Source: Bartonella tribocorum CIP 105476 (lineage in GTDB: Bacteria > Pseudomonadota > Alphaproteobacteria > Rhizobiales > Rhizobiaceae). Taken from it: a stretch of 64,000 nucleotides of DNA. How positions within the stretch are numbered: the stretch's first letter is position 1; each line of letters opens with the position of its first letter. Position numbers and translations under genes: made by a program. The notes below the pieces were generated by a model that did not search any database, was not told where the DNA came from, and saw nothing but the letters and a program-made list of their open reading frames with translations. The stretch covers positions 1 to 64,000 of the forward strand of contig NC_010161.1 in assembly GCF_000196435.1 (NCBI RefSeq), read 5' to 3'. Of the stretch, positions 47,447 to 61,200 are shown piece by piece.

Positions 47447-49033
47447 TTAGAAAAGATGAAAAAAGTAAAAAGTGAAAAAAACGCAACAAAGTGCAATAAT
47501 AAACAGGCTATAACGACCATAACGGTTTCTACGACTTTGTTCAGCGGCAAGTTGTTTTAGGGTAGCAGGAGAAAGATTAAAACCTGTTGTCCTTATTTGA
47601 TTGAAATCTTCTTCTATACGTTGGAAATTTTGTAGCAATTGTGGTGTTTTGCGTGCCAGCGAAAGGAGAGCTTGCGCTCCTTCACTAAAGTCTTTTGCAA
47701 CGCCTACGGGTCCTAAATTTTTACTAATCCATTCTCTGACAACGGGTTCAGAAGCTTTCCACATATTAAAACTGGGGTCTAATGTGCGGGCAACACCCTC
47801 CACGACAACCATTGTTTTTTGCAGTAAGAGAAGTTCGGGTCGCGTTTGCATGTCAAACAATTCAGTAACTTCAAACAATAATGTGAGCAACTTAGCCATA
47901 GAAATGCTTTGTGCTGATTGTCCGTGAATGGGTTCTCCAATCGCACGATTAGCTTGTGCAAAGCTTTCAATATTATGGTGTGAAGGGACATAGCCTGCTT
48001 CAAAGTGGGCACGGGCTACCCGATGGTAATCGCGCGTAATAAAGCCGTAAAGAATTTCAGCCAGGAAATGCTTTTCTTTTTTGCCAAGCCTTCCTGTAAT
48101 GCCTAGATCAACAGCAACAATACATCCATCTGAGTCTACAAATAAATTACCAGGATGCATATCGGCATGAAAAAAACCGTCACGCAATGTGTGGCGTAGA
48201 AAAGACTGAATAAGCGTAATGGCAAGAGCCTGTAAATCAAAACCTGCTTCTTTGAGTTTGGAAATTTCGGATATTCTTATACCATCAATCCATTCCATGG
48301 TGAGAACATTCCGCCCTGTCCGTTCCCAATCAATACGAGGAACCCGAAAACCTGTATCCTGTTGAATATTTTCAGCCATTTCAGATATAGCGGCTGCTTC
48401 TAAGCGTAAATCCATTTCAAGGCGTGTTGTTTGTGCTAAAGTATCCACCACACGAACAGGACGTAGCCTTCGGGAGGCAGGGATATAACGCTCTTGTAAA
48501 TGCGCAATGAGATAGAAACCTCTAAGATCTTTAGAAAAACGTGCCCTGATATTAGGGCGAATGACTTTTACGGCACATTTTTTCTTATGACCAGTTTCAT
48601 CAATATATTCAGCAGGATGAACCTGAGCAACAGAAGCAGCGGCAATGGGGGGATAAAAATTGACGAATAAATCATCAATAGAGCGACCAAGAGAATTTTC
48701 GATTTGAGCAATAGCGGCGGTGCAAGAAAATGTTTGGACACGATCTTGTAGTTGTGACAAATCGTCTGCAACATTCCGTCCGACAATATCAGGTCTTGTG
48801 GCAAGAAATTGACCAAGTTTTATGTAAGAGGGTCCAAGCTTATTGATGGCATACGAAATATTTTCAGATCGCTGTTTCTTTTTCGTTTTGCGTCGTGCTA
48901 ATGCACGCGCGATACGATGACATAATGCTGGAAATCCTTGAAGATCATCGTGAGGCAGAGCACTTAAAACACCTTCACGTGTTAAAATCCATCCTGCACG
49001 CATCAATTGAAAGTAAGGAGAAATTTGCACCAT
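47447..49033 (-). CDS. ubiB: UbiB family protein, ubiquinone biosynthesis accessory kinase-like ATPase
   Basis: ABC1/ADCK-type atypical kinase fold needed for ubiquinone synthesis, probably extracting lipid intermediates. About 528 residues. The family signature KxGQ is in GPSYIKLGQFLATRPD (about residues 66-81); AAASVAQVH (A-rich loop), CAVKVIRP (lysine), FHADMHPGNLFV and VAVDLGITGRL (metal-binding) follow. The C-terminus ends in a hydrophobic anchor (about 505-528). The ATG at 49033 lies 2 bp after the ubiE stop. Older annotation as 2-polyprenylphenol 6-hydroxylase is not supported by the fold. Confidence 0.94.
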   Translation of the reverse strand: MVQISPYFQLMRAGWILTREGVLSALPHDDLQGFPALCHRIARALARRKTKKKQRSENISYAINKLGPSYIKLGQFLATRPDIVGRNVADDLSQLQDRVQTFSCTAAIAQIENSLGRSIDDLFVNFYPPIAAASVAQVHPAEYIDETGHKKKCAVKVIRPNIRARFSKDLRGFYLIAHLQERYIPASRRLRPVRVVDTLAQTTRLEMDLRLEAAAISEMAENIQQDTGFRVPRIDWERTGRNVLTMEWIDGIRISEISKLKEAGFDLQALAITLIQSFLRHTLRDGFFHADMHPGNLFVDSDGCIVAVDLGITGRLGKKEKHFLAEILYGFITRDYHRVARAHFEAGYVPSHHNIESFAQANRAIGEPIHGQSAQSISMAKLLTLLFEVTELFDMQTRPELLLLQKTMVVVEGVARTLDPSFNMWKASEPVVREWISKNLGPVGVAKDFSEGAQALLSLARKTPQLLQNFQRIEEDFNQIRTTGFNLSPATLKQLAAEQSRRNRYGRYSLFIIALCCVFFTFYFFHLF

Positions 49034-49035
49034 TT

Positions 49036-49818
49036 TTAAATTTTCCAACCTGAATGCAGTGCTGCAATCGCACCGGTGAGATTGCGGTATGATACGCGTG
49101 AAAATCCTGCTTGCTTGATCATATGGGCAAAATCATTTTGTTTAGGAAATTTGCGAATAGATTCAACCAAATAACGATAAGCATCGCCATCATTTGCAAT
49201 AAATTGACCCAGCTTAGGGATAGCATGGAAAGACCAAAGATCATAAATTTTATCGAGCCAAGGCATCTCGACATTTGAAAATTCTAAACATAAGAAACGC
49301 CCACCAGGCTTTAAAACACGAAAAGCTTCTCTAAGAGCTTGATCAATATGAGGAACATTGCGAATTCCAAAAGCAATGGTGTAAGCATCAAAGCTTTGGT
49401 CTTCAAAGGGCAAATGTTCTGCATTGGCTTCAACAAAATCAATTAGAGGGGCAAGACCATTTTTTTGTGCGCGTTGTTTGCCAACGCTGAGCATAGAGCC
49501 ATTAATATCAAGCACCGTAGCATGGGCTTTTTGACGTGAAGCTTTAAGGATGCGAAAAGCAATATCACCGGTACCACCGGCAACATCAAGAACTTTCCAA
49601 TGAGAAAGCGCTGGTGGAGAAAGCCATGCAACCATAGAATTTTTCCACACACGGTGTAGCCCTAAGGATAAGATATCATTCATCTTGTCATAATTTTCAG
49701 CAACAGAATGAAATACACTATCCACCATGGATTGTTTTTGTGTTTCATCAACTCTTGTAAAACCAAAGGAGTGCTCCATACCCCCTTTGGCTCCTACACG
49801 TTCTGTTTCAGTTGCCAT
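49036..49818 (-). CDS. ubiE: Demethylubiquinone/menaquinone C-methyltransferase
   Basis: SAM-dependent C-methylation in ubiquinone synthesis. 260 residues. SAM motif I is [16 protein letters not shown] (about residues 74-89), the ubiE signature [17 protein letters not shown] precedes it (about 43-59), and [33 protein letters not shown] is partly visible as the second signature. GAAGG lies upstream of the ATG. The ubiE-ubiB-coaBC order on one strand suggests one transcript. Confidence 0.95.
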   Translation of the reverse strand: MATETERVGAKGGMEHSFGFTRVDETQKQSMVDSVFHSVAENYDKMNDILSLGLHRVWKNSMVAWLSPPALSHWKVLDVAGGTGDIAFRILKASRQKAHATVLDINGSMLSVGKQRAQKNGLAPLIDFVEANAEHLPFEDQSFDAYTIAFGIRNVPHIDQALREAFRVLKPGGRFLCLEFSNVEMPWLDKIYDLWSFHAIPKLGQFIANDGDAYRYLVESIRKFPKQNDFAHMIKQAGFSRVSYRNLTGAIAALHSGWKI

Positions 49819-49938
49819 GTATATGACCTTCTTCCTTATTTTCTCTTATCGTAAATGAAATAGAGAGGTAATGTTCAAATACGAAAAAACAACGCATAAA
49901 ACTGCGACGTTTATACAGCCAAAAACAGAAGAGTACCT

Positions 49939-53435
<3,497 letters not shown>

Positions 53436-54350
53436 TTGAAAATAAGAAAACTTATACATGTAAAATATCTTCAATGGTGTTTACGGTATCTTTTACTCCA
53501 TAATTTATACACTATTTTTATTCGTATTTTATTTATAGCAGGGGGATTTCTATTTTCCTCTTACGCAGAAGCTGAAATAGCTGAAAAGTTGCCTTCTTTT
53601 TTTGATTCGCATGAACATTGGGTCCAACCTGATACAACGGATATTATTCGTTTGCGTTTTGTAACAACTTTTGATTTTCCCCCCTTTAATTTTCTTGATC
53701 AAACGGGGCATCTTGCAGGTTATCATATTGATTTATTGCGCGCTATTTGTTCAAAATTAAAATTAGAAAAATTTTGTGAAGTAGAGGTGGTTCCTTGGAA
53801 AGAGCTTGTGGAGCATGTCAAAAATGGTGGTGCAGAAGTCATTATTGCGGGTTTAAAGGAAACAAGTCAAATCCAGCGAGATCTTGTCTTTACAAAGCCA
53901 TATTTGCGCTTTCCAGCGCGATTTTTTGCTTCTCGAAAGTTAAATCTCGATGAACCAATAAGCAATCAATTAGTCCATTTAACCAGTGGTGTTTTGTCTA
54001 AAAGTGTTCACGAACAGCTTTTTCATTATTATTTTCCTAAAGCCCAATGGAAAGGATTTAAAGAGAGAGAAGAGCTCTATAAAGCCTTACAGGAGCATAA
54101 AATTGACCTTATTTTTGATGATGGATTTGCTTTATCGTTATGGGTCAAAAGTCAAAAATCTGTTGATTGCTGCCATTTTGTTGGAGGAGTATATATGGCA
54201 CCACAGTTATTGGGGCAAGGAATGCAGCTTGCTGTGGCAAAAAAGAACGAAAAATTGATTGATATCCTCAATTATGCACTAAAATCACTGGAAGAGGATG
54301 GTAAACTTACAGAGCTTTATTTGCGTTATTTTCCAATAAGTTTTTACTGA
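53436..54350 (+). CDS. Periplasmic solute-binding protein, amino-acid type (SBP_bac_3 family)
   Basis: A family 3 extracytoplasmic binding protein of about 304 residues. A signal peptide with a long basic n-region and hydrophobic core (about 25-44, ending SSYAEA) precedes the domain. RLRFVTTFDFPPFNFLDQTGHLAGYHIDL and VVPWKELVEHVKNGGAEVIIAG are typical. The DLIFDDGFALSLW and LGQGMQLAVAKKN segments complete lobe 2. The start is probably TTG at 53436, which has GGGGGAGAG at good spacing; an ATG at 53421 lies inside that ribosome-binding site. No permease or ATPase gene is adjacent, so it is an orphan and its ligand is unknown. Confidence 0.8.
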   Translation: MKIRKLIHVKYLQWCLRYLLLHNLYTIFIRILFIAGGFLFSSYAEAEIAEKLPSFFDSHEHWVQPDTTDIIRLRFVTTFDFPPFNFLDQTGHLAGYHIDLLRAICSKLKLEKFCEVEVVPWKELVEHVKNGGAEVIIAGLKETSQIQRDLVFTKPYLRFPARFFASRKLNLDEPISNQLVHLTSGVLSKSVHEQLFHYYFPKAQWKGFKEREELYKALQEHKIDLIFDDGFALSLWVKSQKSVDCCHFVGGVYMAPQLLGQGMQLAVAKKNEKLIDILNYALKSLEEDGKLTELYLRYFPISFY

Positions 54351-54361
54351 TGAATAGTTTT

Positions 54362-55894
54362 TTAGTTAAGAGCTGTTAATCTTTCCGTACCGAGTCGATA
54401 AGAGATAGCTTCTGCGAGGTGATGGCGTGAAAGATTATCGGCTTCATCAAGATCAGCAATCGTACGCGCAACTTTGAGAATGCGGTGATAAGCACGTGCA
54501 GAAAGGTGCATTTTTTCACTCACATCTCGTAAGAGTGTGGCGGCATTTTTATCAGGAATGGCAATTTGTTCTATGATTTTAGCAGGGCAATCGCCATTGG
54601 TTCGGATATGGTCAAACCCTAGTGTTGCAAAACGCTTGGCTTGAATGGTACGGCATCGTGCGACGCGTTTGGCAACATCACAGCTTTTTTCTGATTGCTC
54701 TGGTTGCATAAGGTCCATTGCTGTTAAAGCAGGAACATCAATCCGTAAATCAATTCGATCGAGCAACGGACCAGAAATACGGGATTGATAATCGATTTGA
54801 CAGCGTATTCCTTTAGCACAAACGTGGCCTTTTTCACCTGCCATACCGCATCGGCAAGGATTCATTGCGGCAATGAGTTGGAAGCGAGCAGGATAGCTGA
54901 TATGGTGATTAGCGCGCGCTATAACCGATTCTCCACTTTCTAAAGGTTGACGAAGAGAATCAAGAACCTGCGGAGAAAATTCAGGCAATTCATCAAGAAA
55001 TAACACACCATTATGGGCAAGTGAAACTTCTCCCGGTCGTCCTTTAAGCCCCCCACCAATCATTGCTGCCATAGAAGCAGAATGATGTGGAGCACGAAAG
55101 GGACAATGAAGTGAAATGGTATTATGAACTGTTTCTCCTGTAATAGAAGCAATCAGAGAAACATCTAAAAGTTCACGACTATCAAGAGGGGGTAAAATAG
55201 AAGGTAAGCGTTGCGCCAACATAGATTTTCCAGCCCCAGGAGGACCGACAAATAAAAGGTTATGGCGTCCAGCAGCACAAACTTCTAAGGCACGTTTAGC
55301 TGTTTTCTGTCCTTTGATTTCGCAAAGATCTGGAAGTTCAGTTTCGATAGTATATTGGCGCGGTTGTGGACGTTTTTGAATTTGAGTTCCTTTAAAATGA
55401 TTGACGATAGTAAGAAGGGTCTCTGGGGCAAGAATATTTATTTCCGCATTTGCCCATGCTGCTTCAGGTCCACATTGAAAAGGACAAATTAGTCCTTTAT
55501 CGAGAGACACTGCTGTCATAGCAGCTGGTAAAACGCCATTGACAGCGGTCAGTGAACCATCCAGTGACAATTCGCCTAAAATAACATAGTCTTGCGCTAC
55601 TTCGGGAGGGAGAATTCCCATAGCAAGCATTAAGCCTACGGCGATTGGCAAATCATAATGCGATCCCTCTTTAGGCAAATCAGCTGGTGCAAGATTAATT
55701 GTAATTCGTTTGGTCGGCATAGAAAGCCCACAAGCATGGAGGGCTGCTTGTACACGTTCACGGCTTTCTGCAACTGCCTTATCGGCTAATCCAACAATAG
55801 CCATTCCTATTTTACCGGGCGAAATCATAACCTGTACATCGACAGGGACTGCTTCTAGACCGCGAAAAGCAACAGTTGTAATCCGTGCAATCAT
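54362..55894 (-). CDS. comM: YifB/ComM family Mg-chelatase-like AAA+ ATPase
   Basis: Hexameric helicase that promotes branch migration during natural transformation in other bacteria. 510 residues. An N-terminal Lon-protease-like domain (about 1-175, MIARITTVAFRGLEAVPVDVQ) is followed by the Mg-chelatase AAA+ core: Walker A LFVGPPGAGKSMLAQRLP (about 214-231), Walker B VLFLDELPEF, and a CxxC-type cluster (NPCRCGMAGEKGHVC) characteristic of the family. It ends 11 bp from the convergent solute-binding gene. GGGGGAGAG precedes the ATG. Whether this organism is transformable is unknown. Confidence 0.92.
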   Translation of the reverse strand: MIARITTVAFRGLEAVPVDVQVMISPGKIGMAIVGLADKAVAESRERVQAALHACGLSMPTKRITINLAPADLPKEGSHYDLPIAVGLMLAMGILPPEVAQDYVILGELSLDGSLTAVNGVLPAAMTAVSLDKGLICPFQCGPEAAWANAEINILAPETLLTIVNHFKGTQIQKRPQPRQYTIETELPDLCEIKGQKTAKRALEVCAAGRHNLLFVGPPGAGKSMLAQRLPSILPPLDSRELLDVSLIASITGETVHNTISLHCPFRAPHHSASMAAMIGGGLKGRPGEVSLAHNGVLFLDELPEFSPQVLDSLRQPLESGESVIARANHHISYPARFQLIAAMNPCRCGMAGEKGHVCAKGIRCQIDYQSRISGPLLDRIDLRIDVPALTAMDLMQPEQSEKSCDVAKRVARCRTIQAKRFATLGFDHIRTNGDCPAKIIEQIAIPDKNAATLLRDVSEKMHLSARAYHRILKVARTIADLDEADNLSRHHLAEAISYRLGTERLTALN

Positions 55895-56298
55895 TTATCT
55901 CTCCCCCTTTAGACTTGGGAGAGACAATCATATCTACGCATAAAAATCAAGAAGCATCTCTATGGTTTTTTTTATGAAAAGATCTATATACGTACGCAGG
56001 TTTTTGTAGCGTTCTCATGGCAAGTTATTTGTACAAATTTAACCATGATAATATGGAGCGCAATAAAACATTTATAATAAGCTAAATGAATATGTTAAGA
56101 AAAAGGAATAAGGCTGTTTGTATGATACAACAGGGTAAAATTTTGTGAAGATATGAGGGGAGGGGGGACGTTATGTATCGCAGAGTGTTATTTGATGTGA
56201 TAAAACGTATAAAGTATGCAAAGTGGTTATACTTACCGTTCTTATTTTATATTATTTAAAGTGTAGTAAATGCAGAGTGTATTAAAGGTATCTGATTT
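55895..56298. other. Divergent promoter region comM / tamA
   Basis: 404 bp. Apart from the 28-codon frame at 56173-56259 I see no gene. Purine-rich GAGGGGAGGGGGGAC at about 56155-56169 is striking in this AT-rich DNA. Confidence 0.45.
56173..56259 (+). CDS. Candidate 28-residue small protein upstream of tamA
   Basis: An ATG 4-7 bp after an unusually strong purine run (GGAGGGGGG) opens a 28-codon frame. The peptide has a basic first half (MYRRVLFDVIKRIKYAKW) and a hydrophobic second half (LYLPFLFYII), the make-up of a small membrane peptide. It ends 39 bp before tamA. No family recognised; it could be a leader peptide for tamAB or a degraded gene start. Confidence 0.4.
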   Translation: MYRRVLFDVIKRIKYAKWLYLPFLFYII

Positions 56299-58263
56299 AT
56301 GGTATACCAGATAAGAATTTTGTTAAAATCAGGAACTGTGCGCTGTGTATTTATGAGCTTGTGTTTTGCTTTTTCTTTTCCACAGCCACTTGCTGCATTT
56401 GATTTTTTGGGCATCTCTCTTTTTGGTCAAAAGAAAACAAATTCTTCTTCACAGCATGTCAAAAATACAGAGAAATTTTATAAAGTTGACATTGTTACAC
56501 CACCAGGGGCGCCCTTAGAAGGTATAAAAATAGTTAAATCTGTTTCTTCTCTTTTTGCCGATAAAGAGAAAGCATCTGCGAGTTCGTCTGGTTTGTTAGC
56601 TAAAGCGCGTTCAGATTATCGGGCGATTCTTTCTGCTCTTTATGCTGATGGGCGTTACGGTGGTGTTATTAGTATTAAAATTAATGGTTTAGAAGCCGCT
56701 GATTTAAGTCCGGTAACGCAACTTCCAGCACAATCCAATATCGTTATTACGATTAATGCTGGTCCACAATATGTTTTTAGTCTTGCAAATATTGATAAAG
56801 TAGCGCCTTATGAAAAATGTAAAGTGCATAAAATGCCCACAATTGAAGAACTGGGCTATAAAGTTGGAGCTATTGCCAAATCTGAAACCATTTTGAAAGC
56901 AGAAAAATGGGCGGTAGAAGGATGGCGTCAACAAGGTTATGCTAAAGCTAAGATTATGAAAAGTGATATCGTAGCTGACCATGCTGCATTGCGTATTGAA
57001 GGACGGATTGTTGTTGATCCTGGACAAAAGGCTTATTATGGTCCTTTAAGTGTACGGAATATAAGTAACAACCCCCGTGTAGATTCAGATTATATCGCAT
57101 GGATGACCGGATTGAAGCTAGGTCAGAAATACGATTCCGATGCGTTAGCTAAGGCAAATGAACGTCTTGCACGCCTTGGAGTTTTTCGTGCTATCAATAT
57201 ACGTGAGGCTGATACCATTAACCCAGATGGCAGTTTACCACTTATGCTTGTTGTACAAGAACGTAAACCGCGTCGTTTCGGTATAGGTGGCAGTTATTCA
57301 ACATTAGATGGTGCTGGTTTTGAAGCTTATTGGATGCATAACAATCTTTTTGGTCACGCAGAGACCCTTAAACTTGAAACAAAAATAAGTGGTGTTGGCA
57401 GTAACAAAAAGCAATCATACAATTTCAAAAATTTTGATTATCTTTTCGGTGGTACGTTTATAAAACCTGGTGTACTCACGCCTGATACAGATCTCAGATC
57501 AGAATTAAAAATACAGCAAGATGTTTTAGAAAATTATACAACAAAAGCCATAAAAGGGAAATTAGGTATTAGGCATATTTTCAATAGTCATCTATCGGGA
57601 CAGACTGCTATAGAAATTTCAAATGGTTACTCACGTGATATCTATTTTGGGAGTCGTAATTTTACAACAATTGGTTTCCCTACCGGTTTGATTTACGATA
57701 GCCGTAATAATAAGTTTAATGCAACAAAAGGGTTATATGGTGAAGTTCTGATTGAGCCTTTTTATGAAATGCGATTTAACGATTTTGTGACAAAAATAAC
57801 GGCAGAAGGTCGTTCTTATTGGGCGCTAGATGAAGGAGGCCGTTTTGTTTTTGCTGCACGGGCAAAGCTTGGTACAATTCTTGGGAGTGATAAAGCACAA
57901 GTCCCTGCAGATACGCTCTTTTTTGCTGGAGGTGGTGGCTCTGTTCGTGGTTATGCTTATCGTAATATTGGTGTCAAAATAGAAAATGATGCAGTCATTG
58001 GTGGACGGGCGCTTATTGAGGGTGCGGCAGAATTGCGTGTTTCTCTAAATGATAAAGTAGGATTTGTCAGTTTTCTTGATGGAGGTCTCGTAGGAGAAAA
58101 GGCAAAATTTGATTTTTCTCAAAAAATTAAATGGGGAGCTGGTATAGGAGGTCGCTATATGACGGGTCTTGGTCCTTTACGCATTGATTTAGCCTTTCCT
58201 TTAAAAAGAGAGCAAGGTGATCCTCGCATTGGTTTTTATGTGGGTATAGGACAAGCATTTTAA
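56299..58263 (+). CDS. tamA: Translocation and assembly module outer-membrane protein TamA
   Basis: Omp85-family barrel that with TamB helps insert outer-membrane proteins and lipids. 654 residues: signal peptide (about 1-34, ending PLAA), POTRA-like domains (about 55-320, e.g. INAGPQYVFSLANI), and a 16-strand barrel (about 325-654). Barrel landmarks are RRFGIGGSYSTLDGAGFEAYW, FFAGGGGSVRGYAYRNIG (the L6 VRGY motif) and a C-terminal strand ending in Phe (FYVGIGQAF). The tamB start overlaps its stop (TAATG). Confidence 0.93.
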   Translation: MVYQIRILLKSGTVRCVFMSLCFAFSFPQPLAAFDFLGISLFGQKKTNSSSQHVKNTEKFYKVDIVTPPGAPLEGIKIVKSVSSLFADKEKASASSSGLLAKARSDYRAILSALYADGRYGGVISIKINGLEAADLSPVTQLPAQSNIVITINAGPQYVFSLANIDKVAPYEKCKVHKMPTIEELGYKVGAIAKSETILKAEKWAVEGWRQQGYAKAKIMKSDIVADHAALRIEGRIVVDPGQKAYYGPLSVRNISNNPRVDSDYIAWMTGLKLGQKYDSDALAKANERLARLGVFRAINIREADTINPDGSLPLMLVVQERKPRRFGIGGSYSTLDGAGFEAYWMHNNLFGHAETLKLETKISGVGSNKKQSYNFKNFDYLFGGTFIKPGVLTPDTDLRSELKIQQDVLENYTTKAIKGKLGIRHIFNSHLSGQTAIEISNGYSRDIYFGSRNFTTIGFPTGLIYDSRNNKFNATKGLYGEVLIEPFYEMRFNDFVTKITAEGRSYWALDEGGRFVFAARAKLGTILGSDKAQVPADTLFFAGGGGSVRGYAYRNIGVKIENDAVIGGRALIEGAAELRVSLNDKVGFVSFLDGGLVGEKAKFDFSQKIKWGAGIGGRYMTGLGPLRIDLAFPLKREQGDPRIGFYVGIGQAF

Positions 58264-61200
58264 TGAAAAAAAGTGTACGTTTATCAGCTTTCTTCTTTGT
58301 TTTTTTGTTTTTGGGGGTCGGTAGTTTTGTTTTTGCGCAGAGAGAAGACCGTATTCCCTCTAACGAGGAGACAGTAGATGATCGTTCGTGGTTTGTTTCT
58401 TTAATCGAACGAAAGCTTTCAGCGCCTAATCGTCAAGTTCGTTTACACAATATGCAAGGGGCACTGTCCTCTCAAGCATCAGTTGATGTTATTACTGTCA
58501 GCGATAAAAAGGGGATTTGGCTTAAAATTACTCATGCTAAAATGGATTGGAATCGTCTAGCGTTATTAAGAGGGCGGATAGATATTAATCAACTTTCGGC
58601 AGAACAGGTTACGTTTTTACGCAAACCACAAGGCAATTCCTCCCTTGTTTCTTCCCTTGAGACGGGGAAGTTTTCTCTCCCCAAATTGCCACTTGCTCTT
58701 TCTATCAATAGGCTTACAGCGCAACATGTGACGTTTGAACAGAATCTTTTTGGTCTTCCTGCTGATACGTCTTTAGAAGGCAGTTTCACTTTGGCGAGTG
58801 GTAATTTTGATATTGATATAGCGGCACATCGTTTAGATGCGCCGGGTTCTTTTTCTGTTCTTACCAAGATATCTGAAAGCGATCGTACAGCTCAAATTGA
58901 TATCTCTGCTGATGAACCACAAAACGGTATTTTGGCAAATGTTTTGAATATTGAAAAACGCCCGGCATTAAATTTCGTCATTAAAGGTAAGGGTACTTTT
59001 GATGATTTGGTTATCAAACTTTCTTTAGAAGCCGATCATCATTCTGTTTTAGATGGTAATATTATTCTTGCAAGTGTTTCAGAAGGATACAATTTTTCTA
59101 CGCGACTAGAGGGTGTACTGAGTCCTTTAATGCCTTCTCAATATCGTGACATTTTTACGTCTGGTATAACGTTAAAAGCAGAGGCAAAGAGAACAAGAGA
59201 AGGTGTGACACATCTTGATCAGATGGTACTTCAGAGCAAAGAAATGAATGTTTTAGCCAATGCTGAAATAACAGCCGATGGATTTTTGCGGCGGCTTTTT
59301 GTCGATGGCAAAATGGCTTTTGATAAGGAAAAGGACTCTGTTCATTTACCTTTATCAAAAACGCCAAAACCTGCAAATAATATTTCTTTAAACATTGACT
59401 ATGGTCGCGAAGGACAGCAATCTTGGAATGGGCGGTTGGTTGTACATCATTTGAGCAATAAAAATATTTATATTCGCGATGCTGTTTTTGATATGGGGGG
59501 AGTAAGCGAAAATCTTGATAATGCGGCTTCTCGTCATGTTGGTGTTCAGGTTAATGGAACGCTTCAAGGAGTTAAAAAGATTAAAGGAACATTGGTAGAA
59601 GATTTAAGCCAAGTGGTTCATATGCATTTAGATACGGATATTGTTTCGCATAAACCAATTTTGATTCATGATTTTAGTGTTACGGCTCAGGGGTTTTCTT
59701 CTTGGTTAAAAGGGACAATGGAGCATTTTATCTTTAAAGGCGATCTTGGTTTAAAAGCTCAAACATTAACTCCTTTGGAAATATTCAATAAACAACCGCT
59801 CTCTGGTAGTGCAGATATTAAAGCCAAGGGGACTCTCGGTTTATTGAATGGTACTTTTGATCTAAAGTTATCAGGGATAGCTGAAAATATGAAAATAGGC
59901 GTGCAGCCTTTTGATCGTTTATTCAAAGGAAATATCACTCTTTCAGGTGGCGCTGCTCGAAATATGAATGGCTTCACTTTACGTCATTTGAATTTGAAAA
60001 ATCAATATGCAAATATAAAGGCTGATGGTTATTTTTCAGATGAAAATGCTAAAATGGATTTGTCTGCTCAAATATTAGATTTGGCCAAATTAGATCCGAA
60101 GATAAGCGGTGTACTTACCATTCAAGGGACAGCAAGAGGGCGCAATAGCCATATAAAACTCAATACAAGTGCTCATATTGCTGAAGCGTTAGTCGTTGGG
60201 AAGAAACTTCAAAACACAACATTTAATATAAAGGCACTTGTAGATAATACAGCACCGATTACTTCTTTAACAGGAGAGGTAAAAGGTGAAGGAATTTTTT
60301 CTCATAAACCTCTGCATTTATCTGCTTCTTTTCAAAATTCTCAGAAAATAAGGAAACTTGAAAATATTGATATTAAAGGGGGAAGTGCAAAAATAACGGG
60401 TGATATTTCTCAACAACTTGGAGGTTTTTTAAAAGGAGCGTTGCATATTGATGCCGATGATATTTCAGTACTTTCAGCGTTATTTTTGCAGGATGGGAGT
60501 GGAAAAGTAAAAGGAGATTTTATTTTTGATGAACAAAATGGCAAACAGATAGCCAATGTGAAGGCGCATGTTAACCATTTGAATTTTGCTAAGAATAAAA
60601 TAAAAAAATTAGCAATAGATGCTGATATATTTGATCCTTTTGGCGTGACTCAGTTTGAAGGTGTTATCAATGCAGAACATATTCAAACACCTTTTATAAT
60701 GGTCAATCATTTAAATGCGCACGCTAATAGAGATAATGAACAAACGGTTTTTACTGTTAAAGCAATGTTGCATGACACTCTCAAGGCTCATCTTTCTGGT
60801 CGTATGATGGCTATGGAATTTCCAGAAGGCGTAAAACGAGAAGTGCAAATTGCAACCATGGATTTAAATCAACACAATCTTCATGCAACGCTGCCGAAAC
60901 CATCGATAATTATTTTTGATAAAGATGGAATGGCAATTAATGAATTAGGAATTGCAATAAATGGCGGTAAAATTACCCTTGCAGGGAATATTCAAGATAC
61001 TCTGAATTTGCAACTTAACATAGATTCTCTTCCTGCTACTTTAGCCAATCTGTGGAAATCCGATCTTGGAGCCGCAGGGAGTGTAACAGGACAGGTTATG
61101 ATTCGTGGGCATTTTAAAAAACCCGATATAATCTACGATATAAAAGGTGAAGGACTGACAACCGTTGCTCTTCAAGATAAAAAAATTATGCCTTTTTCGC

